Below, in pieces: positions 1 to 11,761 of a stretch of DNA of 64,000 nt (positions within the stretch are counted from its first letter, which is position 1; each line of letters begins with the position of its first letter). A model generated the notes under the pieces. That model worked only from the letters and a program-made list of their open reading frames with translations. It was not told the DNA's origin and did no database searches. Origin of the DNA: Malachius bipustulatus (lineage: Eukaryota; Arthropoda; Insecta; Coleoptera; Melyridae); contig OU342630.1 in NCBI GenBank assembly GCA_910589415.1, forward strand, positions 14,107,867 through 14,171,866, written 5' to 3'. The translations under genes and the position numbers were made by a program.

Positions 1-1119
1 ACTAGCTGTATATTTCGTCTAGTAAGTAATTAGGTATTACCTACAGTGATAAATGGAAAAGATGCACTTATGTAAATAACAATAATAGGGGAAAGTCCGT
101 ACACGACGGTAAAATGTACAATAATTCCAATAGCGGAGGAGACAAAATGAAGACCGCGGGTGGTAAAAATAGAAACACTTCGATGCGACCGACTGCTTAG
201 AAATCTCAAATCAATCAAATCATACCCATCTCTCATGATTTCGTCATCATAATTACGGGCACCACTGGCTACGGGTCGTTGGGCCCGTCTTGGGTCCTCG
301 TCGACTGGCAGCGGGGTGAAGTGTCTGGCACTGGACCGATCGATGAAAGCAGGAGTGAACGAATACAGCAGCTGGTGTCGGTGTTCTGTTATAAAGTGCT
401 AATATTGAAGAAAATGCATTCGGATGTACTCAAGACAGTTATATTACGTATCCGTCAGTTTAGGTTGATTATAATTTTTTTTGTAATGCTTTGACCTTCG
501 TGTTTAAGTGTACAAGAGTTTTTTTTATAAATTTAAGATTTATAGAGTTCAATAATTAAATAAAATACATAAAAAAATAGTTGATAGGTACCATTAATAT
601 TATTCACACTCATATTGTTGACTGTTTAAATTTTTCAATTAGGTATTATTGTCTTTATTTATGATTGATCAATATGATGTGTATTAAAGCAACCTCTGTC
701 CCAGGCAGACAGCACTACTTTAAATAAAGTACATATTTCTCTCTGGGGTAGACGAACGAAAATTTGGAGTCAAACGTGAACAAATCGTGGATAAACGTAC
801 CTATCCCGTTTGAAAATAAATGAAACATGTTCATGGGATCGCTAATGTCCAATTTTTATAACTTTTTTTTGGAGGGCGGGCAAACCAAAATTTTGGTTGG
901 GCAAAATTTGACGACAAATCATGCACAAACGAATGCTGTTTGCATTTTATATAAAAATTCGCAATTAGGGTTGACAACTTTACTGAACTGGAAATAAATT
1001 AACAAATGTACGTTTTTTTTATGCATACTTTTTTATTTTTTTGCTAGAATAAAACACTATTTTAAATAGATAAAACATCAATAAAAAATTATGAACTTAA
1101 AATTCGTACTATCGCATTT
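1..1119. other. AT-rich non-coding stretch
   Basis: I see no convincing gene, RNA or repeat here. Short open frames lack coding character. The right edge (about 1020-1119) lies just beyond the polyadenylation signal of the minus-strand exon that follows and is very AT-rich. Confidence 0.5.
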
Positions 1120-1125
1120 TTTATT
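1120..1125 (-). promoter_or_regulatory. Candidate polyadenylation signal
   Basis: AATAAA on the minus strand, about 24 nt after the stop codon of the exon at 1149-1541. The position would suit a last exon with a very short 3' UTR. The motif alone is weak evidence in AT-rich DNA. Confidence 0.4.
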
Positions 1126-1148
1126 AAACGTAACGTTACATTACCTTC

Positions 1149-1541
1149 TCATGTCCTAATAATTCGTTGGAGAGAGATTCTGAGTCCATACATATAATTG
1201 GAACAAAATGACTCGTTTTCTCCTAACAAATTATCAACCGCTTCTTGAGCCTCAGAAAAATCGTAAGGATCATGACTCTGCTCCGCTTTGCTCAAAGTTT
1301 TAGCACCACTTGTTGGTACTTCAGTTGATGAAGTATAATCTCGAGTATAATTTTTGTCCTTCCCTGATGCGGATATTAGCTTAAGAGTTTCAGCAGAAAC
1401 TTCTAAATACCCACGATTTATTGCAACATCTGACTCAGAACTACTGTAATCAGAACTATGATCTGAAAACTGAACTTCATCTGATGAACCAGAGGAAAAA
1501 TCCATTAAGCTTGCAGGGCTTCTGATTTCTTCGTAGTTAAC
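1149..1541 (-). CDS. Terminal exon of an unrecognised acidic, Ser-rich protein
   Basis: An open minus-strand frame starts at a good splice acceptor (TTTGTTTAG just above 1541) in phase 0 and runs 130 codons to a stop at 1149. The residues are biased to Ser, Asp and Glu (for example SSGSSDEVQFSDHSSDYSSS near the start), as in a low-complexity, probably disordered tail. Met at 1505 lies inside the exon, so I read the exon as starting at the acceptor. Upstream exons would be at higher coordinates and were not identified. Oddity: in the last 60 nt the +1-shifted frame reads MDSESLSNELLGHEK and runs into a donor-like GGTAATG just past the stop. This could be an internal exon with a one-base indel, or simply the true last exon. 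No family recognised. Confidence 0.5.
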   Translation of the reverse strand, partial: VNYEEIRSPASLMDFSSGSSDEVQFSDHSSDYSSSESDVAINRGYLEVSAETLKLISASGKDKNYTRDYTSSTEVPTSGAKTLSKAEQSHDPYDFSEAQEAVDNLLGENESFCSNYMYGLRISLQRIIRT

Positions 1542-1800
1542 CTAAACAAATGGTCATTTCTCTCAATAATTTAAACGATTTTTATTTTTAAAGGGGTGAA
1601 TTATTTTAAAAGCTGTAATTTAAATTACAGGTGTGTTTCAAAAGCTAACCGTAGCTATAACTCTCAAAGATAAATTAAACGTAGCATTTGGGATCCAAGT
1701 CAAGTTCATCAGAGGCTACCTTCGCTTTCGGTTAAAGACTTCGAATTATTTTTTGAAAAACGTTTCTTTTAATTTTTCATTTAAATTAAAAAAAAATATA

Positions 1801-2671
1801 CAGGGTGTTAGTTAAGTATTTACAATAAATTTAACAGCCGATTAGGTATTTGAGTGATTTTAAAACTGAAAGTTCATAATATAAAAATGCGGGCCTTCAA
1901 ATCCTTCATTTTCAATGTACAGGGAGTTAAACTTTTTTTTTGCTTTTTCGTAAATATCTTAAGCGTTTTTTGTTCAATTTTGTTGTAATTTGGCACTGTT
2001 ATTCATAGTGGTAAAGGACTAATTTAGTACTAATAACTTGTTTAAATTTATTAGGTCCAGTGATGTTCTCTACAACAAAAAAAAAAAAGTACGCCACAGA
2101 TTTTTTTGGAATTATCATATTTTTTTGAATTGAGTTCCTAAGAAAACACATTTTTGTCTCCTGCATTTTTTTTCATATTTTGATTGTTATTTTTTCCATT
2201 GTTTTTGAGAAAATAAATAGAATCCACTGAATTGCATATCCCTGGACCACACAAGAAGCATGAGCAAAATTATCTTTTGGAAATTATACTTTTTTATTAA
2301 TACTATGACAACAACTACAACTGGTCCAGGGATAAGCAACTAAGTGGATTCTAGTTATTTTCTCAAAAACTTAACATGAAAATTTCTAAAAAAATCTGTG
2401 GCGTTCATTTTTTTTCGTAGTTGCCGCTCGGGACACCATTGGACTTAATAAATTTAAACAAGTTAGGATTAAACTGGGCCCTTAACACTGTGAATAACAG
2501 TGCCAAATTACAACAAATTTTAAGCAGAAGATACTCAAGATATTTATGAAAAAGCAAATTAAAAAAAGTTCAACTCCCTGCTTGAAGTACCTTGAAAACG
2601 AAGCATTTGCAGACCCGTATTTTTATATTACGAACTTTCAATTTAAAATCACTAAAATACCTAATCGGCTC
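1801..2671. repeat. Foldback element with CAGGGTGTT left end
   Basis: The left part (about 1836-2060) is repeated as its reverse complement at about 2440-2671; the pairing includes GCCGATTAGG with CCTAATCGGC and GTTTAAATTTATTAGGTCCA with its complement. The left end is TA followed by CAGGGTGTTAG, matching the other TA-flanked foldbacks here. The right end departs from the expected complement after 2671, so it is truncated or rearranged. The open frame at 2592-2882 is a by-product. Confidence 0.65.
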
Positions 2672-2936
2672 TTGCGGGACACCACGGACCATTACTCACT
2701 TTCATAGGTACTTGGTACATAGTCAAAGACAAGTCAATAGTATTTATCTGAATTTAAGTAGGTACCTAGTTGTGTCATTTGGGAAGAGTTCTAAGGTAAT
2801 ACATATTATAATTATTATAATAATAGACAAAAATTTCTTACAACTGTATTCAGTAGGTACTGCATGTTCTCTAGTTTATTAATATACATAGGTACTGATG
2901 CATAATTCCTGATGCTCTGATTGAAAGCAAAAATTT

Positions 2937-3370
2937 TTATACAACTGCCATTAAAAGTCACACTTTTAACGTCAGCTGACAGTCTTAAAAGTGATTGAAA
3001 AATATTTTTAACACTTGTAAGTGTTAAAAATATTTTTAAAACTAGTGTTAAAAATATATTTTTAAAACTAGTGTTAAAAATATTCCTGTTTACTTTTTCT
3101 TACATTTCTGTATAGCGTCGGCAACGGTTGCTACGCATAATACATTTGTACTTATCTGAATATTTTTAAATGCAATTTGAAGTTGAGTGTCATTCTAAAT
3201 TCATCGATTTTATTCTCAAAATAAAGAAGTTTTACAAAAACCATTGTATGATATTCGTCTTAAAAGTGATTTTATTTTGTTCGTGAAATTGTTCAATTCG
3301 CTCCGCTACGCTACCTTTTCACTCACAACATAAAACTTCACTTTTAACACTAATATCATAAATAGATATT
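2937..3370 (+). repeat. Diverged half-copy of the 5922-7170 palindrome
   Basis: It shares with the 6505-7170 arm the same order of blocks: GCAACTGCCATTAAAAG, the CAGCTGACAG box, runs of TTTTTAACACTAGTGTTAAAA, GTCGGCAACGGTT, a GTATGATATTCGTCTTAAAA block and a CpG-rich TTCGCTCCGCTACGCT box. Only one full arm is present, so it is a fragment or an older copy. No coding content. Confidence 0.7.
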
Positions 3371-3454
3371 TACTACACAAATATGCCAATATTGTGTTTT
3401 TGTATCAAGTTCAAAAAATATGTGATATACTTTAAAAGTATCTGCTTTGCTATA

Positions 3455-4352
3455 CAGAGTGGTCCAATTTAAAACGTCAGGACTTTACCAAACGATAGAT
3501 AACGTTAAAAAAATGCCAGTTTCTCTAATACACTTATAGCCGGAAAAGCTTCCTTTTCAAGATACGATAAAAGCGTTGAAGTTTCGGGAAAAAAATAATG
3601 TTTTCTGAATATTGTCAAAACGGCTGCTTTAAAAAAATTGATATTTGGCACGCAGCATGATTCAAGTATCTTTCATGATTTACGGCTTATGGTAATAAAT
3701 TGCGAAAACCAGCGGCGGAGATATGGGTGTGCCATCGCCCCTTAAAAAAAATTGACGCCACTGACTCTATGGCAAATTTAATAATACAATTGAATGCCCC
3801 ATGCCTTTTAGAACAAAAAAGTACTCTCTAAATTTTTTCACAAGTTTTCGAGATAATTCAGGTTTTTTTAGATAGCATCCGTAGCCATTTTAAGAATAAC
3901 AGACAAATATTCTAATCAAATAACTTTTACTTAAATAATTAAATAACATAAATAAACAACACCTAATTAAATAACATAAATAAACAACACCTAACTAATG
4001 TAACAATTATTGTCATTAACCATATATAGAGTCAGTGCGTCAACTTTTTTTTTAAAAGGGGCGATGGCACATCTATATCTCCGCCGCTGGTTTTCGCAAT
4101 TTATCACCATAAGTTGTAAATCATGAAAGATACTTAGCTCATGCTGCGTGCCAAATTTCAATTTTTTTAAAGCAACCGTTTTGACGATATTCACAAAACA
4201 TTATTTTTATCCCAACACTTCAACGCCCTGAAGTTTTAAAAGTATCTTGAAAAGGAAGCTTTCCCGGCTATAAGTGTATTAGAGAAACTGGCATTATTTT
4301 AACGTTATCTATCGTTTGGTAAAGTCCTGACGTTTTAAGTTGGACCACCCTG
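3455..4352. mobile_element. TA-flanked palindromic element, 898 bp
   Basis: The ends are CAGAGTGGTCCAA and TTGGACCACCCTG, each bordered by TA (3453-3454, 4353-4354). The two halves are reverse complements along nearly their whole length, meeting near 3905. Paired blocks include AACGATAGATAACGTT, ACACTTATAGCCGG and CAGCGGCGGAGATAT. The shape and the TA duplication suit a non-autonomous (MITE-like) DNA element; the CAGGGTG-type end is shared with other foldbacks here. The open frame at 3991-4194 lies within an arm and is not a gene. Confidence 0.85.
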
Positions 4353-4539
4353 TATAAATGCTTGATTTTTCGGTAGTTTTTTTATTTATTTAAATAAAAA
4401 TCTTATCGAATTGAATCTAATAGACCTATGTGTACCGTAAAAAAATTGAAAAAAAAACTGAATTTCTACGAATGATATCGATGACCATACCTATATAAAA
4501 CAGTTTCTTCTCTCCTGTAAAATTTCGTCAACTAGGTAT

Positions 4540-5290
4540 ATAATAGTTACTAGGATGGTGTTTCTATTGACGACGGCAGAATAACACCTTCATTATGCAT
4601 ATTTAAAACGTTGCCAAATTGAGGGCTAACCAGAATGCTATCGGCATATAAATTTGTATAAAGGTTGGGCTCACCAAAATGCCGACCACTTGTCAAATGT
4701 ATAATCGACCGAAGCGCCACCTGGGTGGAATTATTGTGAATTATGCCGTGTATTAGCAGAGTGTGGATAGGCATTAGGTCGTCCCGACCGAAAGTCAAGG
4801 TAAAGGCATATTACACTATCCCCTCCCTTTTAAAGCCTATATACACAGCGGTTTCTTGGTGAGCCCGATATCGGGACGACCAAGGTCCAACTGGGCTGAC
4901 GAGCGACCGCTTCGTATATTGTACGGGCTCCCCAATAACCATAAACATATCTATATATATAGACATATTAAGAGCCCATACGAAGCCTAAAATGCTATGT
5001 TCAGTTGAGTATTCGAAGCCTGGACCTACCATGTGAAGCCCGACTTCGGGCTTCGAAAATTTTAACGTGTATAAACGTCGTACAGCATGGCCATCTATCG
5101 GTGGAAACGTTGGATAAATTTTGCCCAGGGCATCACTTTGACACCGGGGTACCCTAAAACATACGCGACATAGTTCAACGAAACGTTCTACAGAGGGAGC
5201 GGCGCACGTTAGTATATAATTGTGTATATGTCGAGCATTTTTCAAAGCCTGTAGACGCACAGCCGATTATTCGAGTCCCGGTAAAATTGG
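4540..5290. other. GC-richer island of unknown origin
   Basis: This stretch is visibly richer in G and C than its surroundings and includes a 149-codon minus-strand frame (4811-5260) without recognisable motifs. A sequence near 5270-5292 (ATTCGAGTCCCGG followed by ATTGGCAACGG) loosely resembles an LTR end followed by a primer-binding site, so a degraded LTR fragment is possible. I found no partner LTR, no target duplication and no gag or pol. The rest of 4353-5920 shows nothing. Confidence 0.3.
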
Positions 5291-5921
5291 CAACGGTGCA
5301 TTGAGTGATGATATGTTTACATCAATTCATAAGCATCACGAGCTCTTCAATCTCCTCTCCAGTAAAATAATTTAACCCGAGAGCAACTGTGTTTACAGTC
5401 GCCAGCGCAAGCATTACGAGCTGCGTTTCGTATAATAACCGCATAATAGCCAATCAACCATTCTTGGATCACCTCATAAATTCTTGGTATTTTAACAATT
5501 TTAGCACAGAACTTTTAAACTAAAATTCCTACGTATGCATAAGCCAACATTATTTTCAGCTATAGGTATAGGTACAGGTGTCCCATTTTTACCCGGTTAA
5601 TTTTTTGAAATAGAACAACGTATTTTTTACATTATCGTGTTCAGATTTTCTGACTGTATTTTTGCATTATAGCAATTTATTTAAAAGAAATATACCTTGC
5701 GACCTTGCTTTTTAAAACTAAAAGATGAAACTTGCGATGGTGGTATAGTCAATCAAAGACCATCTTAATGTTTGAAAGTTGCGATTTTATGTTCACAAAA
5801 AAAACTTGGTAACTTTTAAAGTAGAGTTTATACAAAGTCAATTGAAACGACAAAAAACTAAGAAGCGCGGCTGATAATTCATAGTTCATTGATGAAACAT
5901 ATGCGGCGGTAAAACAAATTT

Positions 5922-7170
5922 AATAGCTATTTATGATATTAATGTTAGAAGTGAAGTTTTATTTTACAAATTCACGAACAAAATAAAATCACTTTTAAGA
6001 CGAATATCATACAATGGTTTTTGTAAAACTGCTCTATTTTGATAATAAAATTGATGAATTTAGAATGACATTCAACTTCAAATTGCATTTTAAAATATTA
6101 CAGATCAGTACAAGTAGGGTACTATGCATAGAAACCGTTGCCGACGCTATGGTTACTAACAAATAAAGCGTGCATACAAATAAAAGAGATGCCATAATAA
6201 TAATTATTATTGATTGCAATTTCTGAACAATTATTATTGTCTTGAATTCTTGACTAGGTACTTATTTTTTTATTAATATGTTTGCCAGTAATAAAAAAAT
6301 ATGAAAAAATCTTATTACTTACCTATAATTTTGTCTGATTTCGTCATGAGAAAATGTAGTTTAAAAAGAGAATGTAAGTAAGTACCTACAGATAAAGTAG
6401 ATAGAATTACTTTTAACACGAGTGTTGTAATGTATTTTTAACACTGTTACAAATTTTTTTAACCCGCTTCCATGGGCTTCAATGGCACAAAAAAATGTTT
6501 TTGTGCAACTGCCATTAAAAGACACATACATCACTTTTAACGACAGCTGACAGTGTTAAAAGTGATTGTTTAAATGGAAGCGTGTTAAAAGTACTTTTAA
6601 CACTAGTGTTAAAAGTACATTACAACACTCGTGTTAAAAGTAATTCTATCTACTTTATCTGTACTTACTTACATTCTCTTTTTAAACTACATTTTCTCAT
6701 GACGAAATCAGACAAAATTATAGGTAGTAAGATTTTTTCATATTTTTTTTATTACTGGCAAACATATTAATAAAAAAATAAGTACCTAGTCAAGAATTCA
6801 AGACAATAATAATTGTTCAGAAATTGCAATCAATAATAATTATTATTATGGCATCTCTTTTATTTGTATGCACGCTTTATTTGTTAGTAACCATAGCGTC
6901 GGCAACGGTTTCTATGCATAGTACCCTACTTGTACTGATCTGTAATATTTTAAAATGCAATTTGAAGTTGTGTCATTCTAAATTCATCTATTTTATTATC
7001 AAAATAGAGCAGTTTTACAAAAACCATTGTATGATATTCGTCTTAAAAGTGATTTTATTATATGTTCGTGAATTTGTAAAATTCGCTCCGCTACGCTTCG
7101 CTCATTTTACAAACCTTTTCACTCACAAAATAAAACTTCACTTTTAACACCAATATCATAAATAGCTATT
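5922..7170. mobile_element. Large foldback element, about 1.25 kb
   Basis: Arms 5922-6473 and 6574-7170 are near-perfect reverse complements around a spacer of about 100 bp. The same 49-residue conceptual peptide is therefore encoded outward from both arms (beginning MQSIIIIIMASLLF at 6219 minus and 6824 plus), which shows how little the arms have diverged. The centre holds repeated TTTTAACACTAGTGTTAAAA units; the right arm has a CpG-rich TTCGCTCCGCTACGCTTCGC box. No transposase was found. Either a young non-autonomous foldback or a local inverted duplication; the ends are not flanked by an obvious duplication. Confidence 0.75.
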
Positions 7171-7562
7171 TTAATAAATTTCCTAGCTGATATTAAAGTT
7201 TATTTGGAAATAACGCGCCAAACGAAAAATTTCAATTCGTGGTCACTTTTTTATTATCCATTTTTGGAAAAAAAGTTATTCTTCATAAAAAGTTGTGCTT
7301 GGTCTGAAACCTAAAATGGAATAATCTGACATAAAATTTTTGCAATCGTATACGAGCTTTGTCCTAAAACACGAATAGTACCAAAGAGTAAAATAGTTAT
7401 TTTATTATTTATTTATATTTATTGTTATAAGTAAAATGTTTTATTTTCGACAATATCAAAAATTGTTACTTAAAAATGTTGATCAGCACTGCAAATAACA
7501 TTCAAATAAACAAAAACATGCAGTTGCGTGACTAACAAAAAATAACATAGGTACAAACTATA

Positions 7563-8385
7563 CAGTGCATTTTTTTAAGTGTTGCCATAGGGAATAGCAT
7601 GTAAAAATATGCACCCTCTGTTAACTTAATGTCTTGTACCTACTTTGGAAGTCGTTTTTAATTTTCAATAATAGTAGGTACATGTCATCTACTTTACAAT
7701 ACGACCTTTCAGAAAAGCCGGTCGTCGTTTAATTTAATTATACTTGTCCCATTGAGGAAAAAAAAACTGCGTGAAACTGTAAGAGATACGAAGTCGGTTA
7801 AATTACAAAAAAGTTGCGCAGTATTTGGCAATTTTTTTTTTCTCAATATTCCCAGAATTTCTTGAAATATCCTGAAAAAAACTTGAAACATGCAGATTTA
7901 TTATTTTAGTCATATCTTCTTTATTATTGAAAAAAAATTTTTTATGTAGGTTTACATAAGCCTTAATGAGCCACACATTTGACGTTTCAAAAATTTACAA
8001 AGCCGACTAGATCTTGGGATTTTCAAAGTCAACTTTTGTTTTTCTTATGGCCGCCATATTGTTTTTCATGCCATTCGCTATAGAAAAAATCCCGGAACCC
8101 AAAAATTGATCACATTGCAAATAAATTCGAAAAAATGTAATCTTCTTTATTAAAAATAACGTAATAAAATTTTACCGAATGTCAAAAAGTGCATTTTTAA
8201 AGTATTTCCATAGGTAATAATATGAAAAACATTACACCCTAGGTATATTAACTTATGTTGTACCTACCCATTGTAACTTAGAAGTCGTTTTAAATTTTCA
8301 ATACCTACATGCATGTCATGTACTTTACGATACAACATGTCAAAAAAACGGTGCTCTTTAAATTTTAATATTTCGTTCTCATTTG
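7563..8385 (+). repeat. Tandem left-end modules and left arm of a 7.5 kb inverted repeat
   Basis: Two directly repeated modules (about 7563-7745 and 8182-8380) share an AGTGCATTTTT start, a CCATAGG(G/T)AATA block, GAAGTCGTTTT and a CATGTCAT(C/G)TACTTTAC block. The first begins TA-CAGTGCATTTTT, the end type of the element at 15360-16238. Between them, 7690-8070 is the reverse complement of about 14787-15215, including ACGACCTTTCAGAAAAG, GCCGACTAGATCTTGGGAT and TTTTTCTTATGGCC. It appears to be a mosaic of old foldback copies. No coding frame. Confidence 0.6.
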
Positions 8386-9839
8386 AATTAATAAACTTTA
8401 ATAAAGGAGTCAGAATAAACAAAGTGTGTTAAAATTTTTAAATTTTTTTGTTTATTAATTTGTGGTTTCTTACTTTGTGCATGGTACCTTATTAAAAAGA
8501 TTTAGCTGAAATAAGATCTCGATTTTTGTTTTTTTATCACGATATTTCAGCAGCATCCTATTATTATCCTATTTTTTTTTCAGATTCTCAATACTTCTCA
8601 ATATTTAAAATTGTCCACATTTTTTGAAATTTAACAGACCCTGTTTTTTTTTACTATTTCCGATGTCCACGTAGCGAGTCACGAATACCCAGTTAATGAA
8701 CCTCGTATAATTAAATTGAATAAAGTCCGGTTTTTCCAACTAGTGGAGCGAAATGAGAAAGAAAATGTGTTGTTTTATTTTTGCGTAAAACCAGCTACCA
8801 CTTATATGTATCATGTTTAGACTACTCCTAACATGAAATGTACATTTACGACTTTTTTTGCAGGACAGGACTTTTAGAATTACAAAAAATTCAAAAATTG
8901 AAGATTCAGAAAAATTGCATTTTAAAAGTTTTACATATTTGAAACTACTCAACTAGTTCGACGAAATCGACAAAATTTTTCATTTAAATTAAAGCGCTTC
9001 TGTTGGCGGTAAACTTGTTTAGGATTTTTATATTTGATTGTGAAATCAAAAGGTAATTGAAAATTTCCACAAAATTGTATCGATATTTTTTGAGTAAGTT
9101 AAAAAAAATAAAAGTTCAGCCCTGTGAAAAATCAATCCAACTAAACTGATTTCAATCAACAATCAGAGAAAAACAGTTCCAACTTCCAATACAAAAGGTT
9201 ACCTAGGAAACAAAATCAAAATAACAGGAAATAAACGAAAATAACTCAAGTAATGTTTAGGTAGGTACTCGTAAGTTAAATCAAAAAACAAAGTTACAAA
9301 ATACAGTTACTATTAAATAGGTGCATGCCATACCATACCTACCTTACTGACTGCAGTCTTTAACTTTAAACGATCACAAATTAATAATTATAATTTGGTG
9401 ATAATCAGTTAGGTACTTATGTACCTATATTTTCATTGATCATGATTTTAAAACTTATAATATTGTAGTTAGGTACTGTGATTTATAAGTTTGGTGGGTG
9501 GGTAGGTGAATATAAAAAAAACCTATGAAACTTTCAAAATTTTTAAAAATACATGATAAAATTCTATAATATTATGCACAAACCCTTTCTAAACTATTTA
9601 TGTACCTATTGTTTTTATAAGTTACTTTTCTAAGCGCGCTATAAACCTAGACGAACAAATTTAGCTCCAAAATGAAATTAGATTTTTTTGGTCTGATATT
9701 TCAGATAATTTATACTTTTGATTACATACTCGTATTAAGTATTATTACTTCTGATTACAGATATTCATTGATTTTAATTGATTTTAGATGAAGAAAAAAC
9801 ATTTGTAAAAAATTTAATAAACTTTTCTTTTATAAGAAA
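8386..9839. other. AT-rich stretch without recognised feature
   Basis: I see no gene or element boundary here, only AT-rich sequence with scattered TAGGTACCT-type motifs. Confidence 0.4.
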
Positions 9840-10130
9840 ATGTATAAATGATTTAATGATGGCATTTCAATAGCACTAAATAATAATCGTGCTACTGTTA
9901 ATTTCGAAGATATTCCTTGCCCTGAAAGTGAAGAAAAAAATAGCAATGCGACCGTAGTGCCACAGATGCCTTAGTTAGTGACCTTTATTAGATTGCAATA
10001 ACTGTTTTTAGCTTCTTACCCACCCAGCACCCCTATTTCGCTCCTTGATCCAGAAAAAATTGATGGAACTCAGGATACGTGGATGTAAATATTATTTACA
10101 AAAGTTTTTTTTCGAATAAAGAATATAATT
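9840..10130 (+). repeat. Coding-like remnant, inverted copy at 11210-11500
   Basis: One frame reads ATVNFEDIPCPESEEKNSNA before a stop and, after a shift, SYPPSTPISLLDPEKIDGTQ ending in a stop near 10087. These read like protein tails and do not resemble random AT-rich translation. The same segment recurs as a reverse complement at about 11210-11500, including the CCCACCCAGCACCCCTATTT block, with more stops. I do not recognise the protein. It is probably a relic carried by a mobile element, less likely a retrocopy of a host gene. Confidence 0.45.
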
Positions 10131-10199
10131 AAAAATATGTAATTATTATTATTAATATAAAATTTTTTTTGAATGTTATTAATTTTTGTTTCCTTGATT

Positions 10200-10560
10200 T
10201 TTATCTTATACCGAACGACATGAAGAAATCAATATGGCGGCCATAAGAAAAACAAAAGTAGGCTATGAAACCTCTGGAATTTAGTCGGCTTTGAAAATTT
10301 TTATAATGTGAAAGGGATAGCTTTTGACGACTAATGTAAGTCTACAAAAAATAATTATTTAATTTCCAATAATAAAAAAGATATGGCTAAAAAAAGAAAT
10401 TTTGATTGTTCAGGTTTTTCAGGATATTTCAGCAACGACTGGAAATATTCAAAGAAAAAATTCAGATTCTCATTAAGCATTAAATTGTGCAGCTTTTCTC
10501 TAATTTAACCGAGTCTGTATCTCTTGCCGTTTCCAAGATCCCCATGTAGTATTGCCACTT
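10200..10560 (-). repeat. Foldback-family arm (GGATATTTCAG type)
   Basis: Contains AATATGGCGGCCATAAGAAA, a TAGTCGGCTTTGAAAATTTT block, CAGGATATTTCAG and a TAATTTAACCGA block, in the same order as the arms at 12110-12430 and 14787-15215 and, inverted, at 7700-8060 and 11820-12060. It is a member of that repeat family; its own element boundaries are unclear. Confidence 0.6.
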
Positions 10561-11209
10561 ACAACTGGACACAATATTGTATAGGTTTAGGTAGGTCCTA
10601 TAATAGGTAACATGCTAACATGCAATGATCAAAATATAGGTAAGTACTTTTAATGTCATGAATTTTATTTTGATCAGAGCATAATAACGTACGTTGATTG
10701 TTTAAATTTTTTGTTTTTACAATAATTTCATAACACGGAATAAGTACCTACCGCGGGCTGCTTGCTATATTGACATTTTTTGCCCTCTTAGACCAGCATT
10801 CCAGCTGGTTAGTTCTCCAGCAGACCAACAGTTTTGTGATACTAGTAAAAGAATACACATACTTTACCTACCACCTAGAAATTGAAGAGTGAACTGGAAG
10901 ACTGGAACTGACTGATTCTTTTGTTTGCTACTTACTCGTTTGTTCCTAAATTATGATTTCTGAACATAAATCCCAATCTGGTCGGCAGTAAAATAAACGC
11001 AAGTAAAACCGTTGCTGAATAAAATCTTATGTCTTCACACCCGTCTCATTTTATGGTACTTAACCACTGAATCATCTTGTTTTATAATATATTAAAATCT
11101 TTTTGTGAAATACACAATATGTAGTCCAGTCAGTAAAGTAAAAAATGTATCAAAATTTCATAAAAAATTAAAAAATCTTATTATATGAGATTTTTCTCCA
11201 ATAAAATAA
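10561..11209. other. AT-rich spacer
   Basis: No gene or clear element recognised between the two inverted coding-like remnants. Confidence 0.4.
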
Positions 11210-11500
11210 ATATATAAATAAATATCGTATGGCTGTGGTAAAGCCCAATTGTTGTTAGTGAATTAAATTGGGTAAATATTTACATCTACGTATCCTAAGT
11301 TTCATCAATTTTTTCGGGACCGAGGAGCGAAATAGGGGTGCTGGGTGGGTAAGAGCTAAAAACAGCCATTGCAAACTAATATTAAGGTCACAACTATGGC
11401 CTCTTTGACACTACGGTCGCATTGCTATTTTTTTCTTCATTTCATTTTTCTTCAATAGTAGCACGATTATTATTTTGAATTTAATTTATTTTGCATTTTC
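11210..11500 (-). repeat. Inverted copy of the coding-like remnant at 9840-10130
   Basis: On the minus strand it shows the same block order: an AATAATCGTGCTACT start, AATAGCAATGCGACCGTAGT, then CCCACCCAGCACCCCTATTT and a terminal GATGTAAATATTTA. It carries additional stops relative to the other copy, so it is the more decayed one. Confidence 0.5.
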
Positions 11501-11761
11501 ATTCCAAAAAGCGTAACATCAGCCCCTTTAATCTGGATACGATATGAGAAAGCTTATACCGGCTTGACGTATTCATCACCTCTCTGGTCTGGTGCATGTT
11601 TATACGCCGGCTAACCAGGACCGGACTCCCTACTGCGATTTTTAGTGCCATTTTTTTTGCTAATCATGAATCTGCTAAGCAAATGAATACCTTCCTAGTG
11701 TTACTATAGGTATAGATACGTCCTCTACCCCTATATAGGGTGCACCATAAATCCTTCTCTA
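11501..11761. other. Spacer with an extra element terminus
   Basis: Near 11735-11761 there is a second TAGGGTGCACCATAAATCC terminus in the same orientation as the one that begins the element at 11762. The remainder has no recognised feature. Confidence 0.45.

Noticed and set aside
6824..7147. A 107-codon plus-strand frame with a hydrophobic N-terminus (and its mirror at 6034-6219)
   Set aside because: It lies in the arms of a palindromic repeat, is mirrored exactly, and ends in repeat sequence; no sign of a gene.
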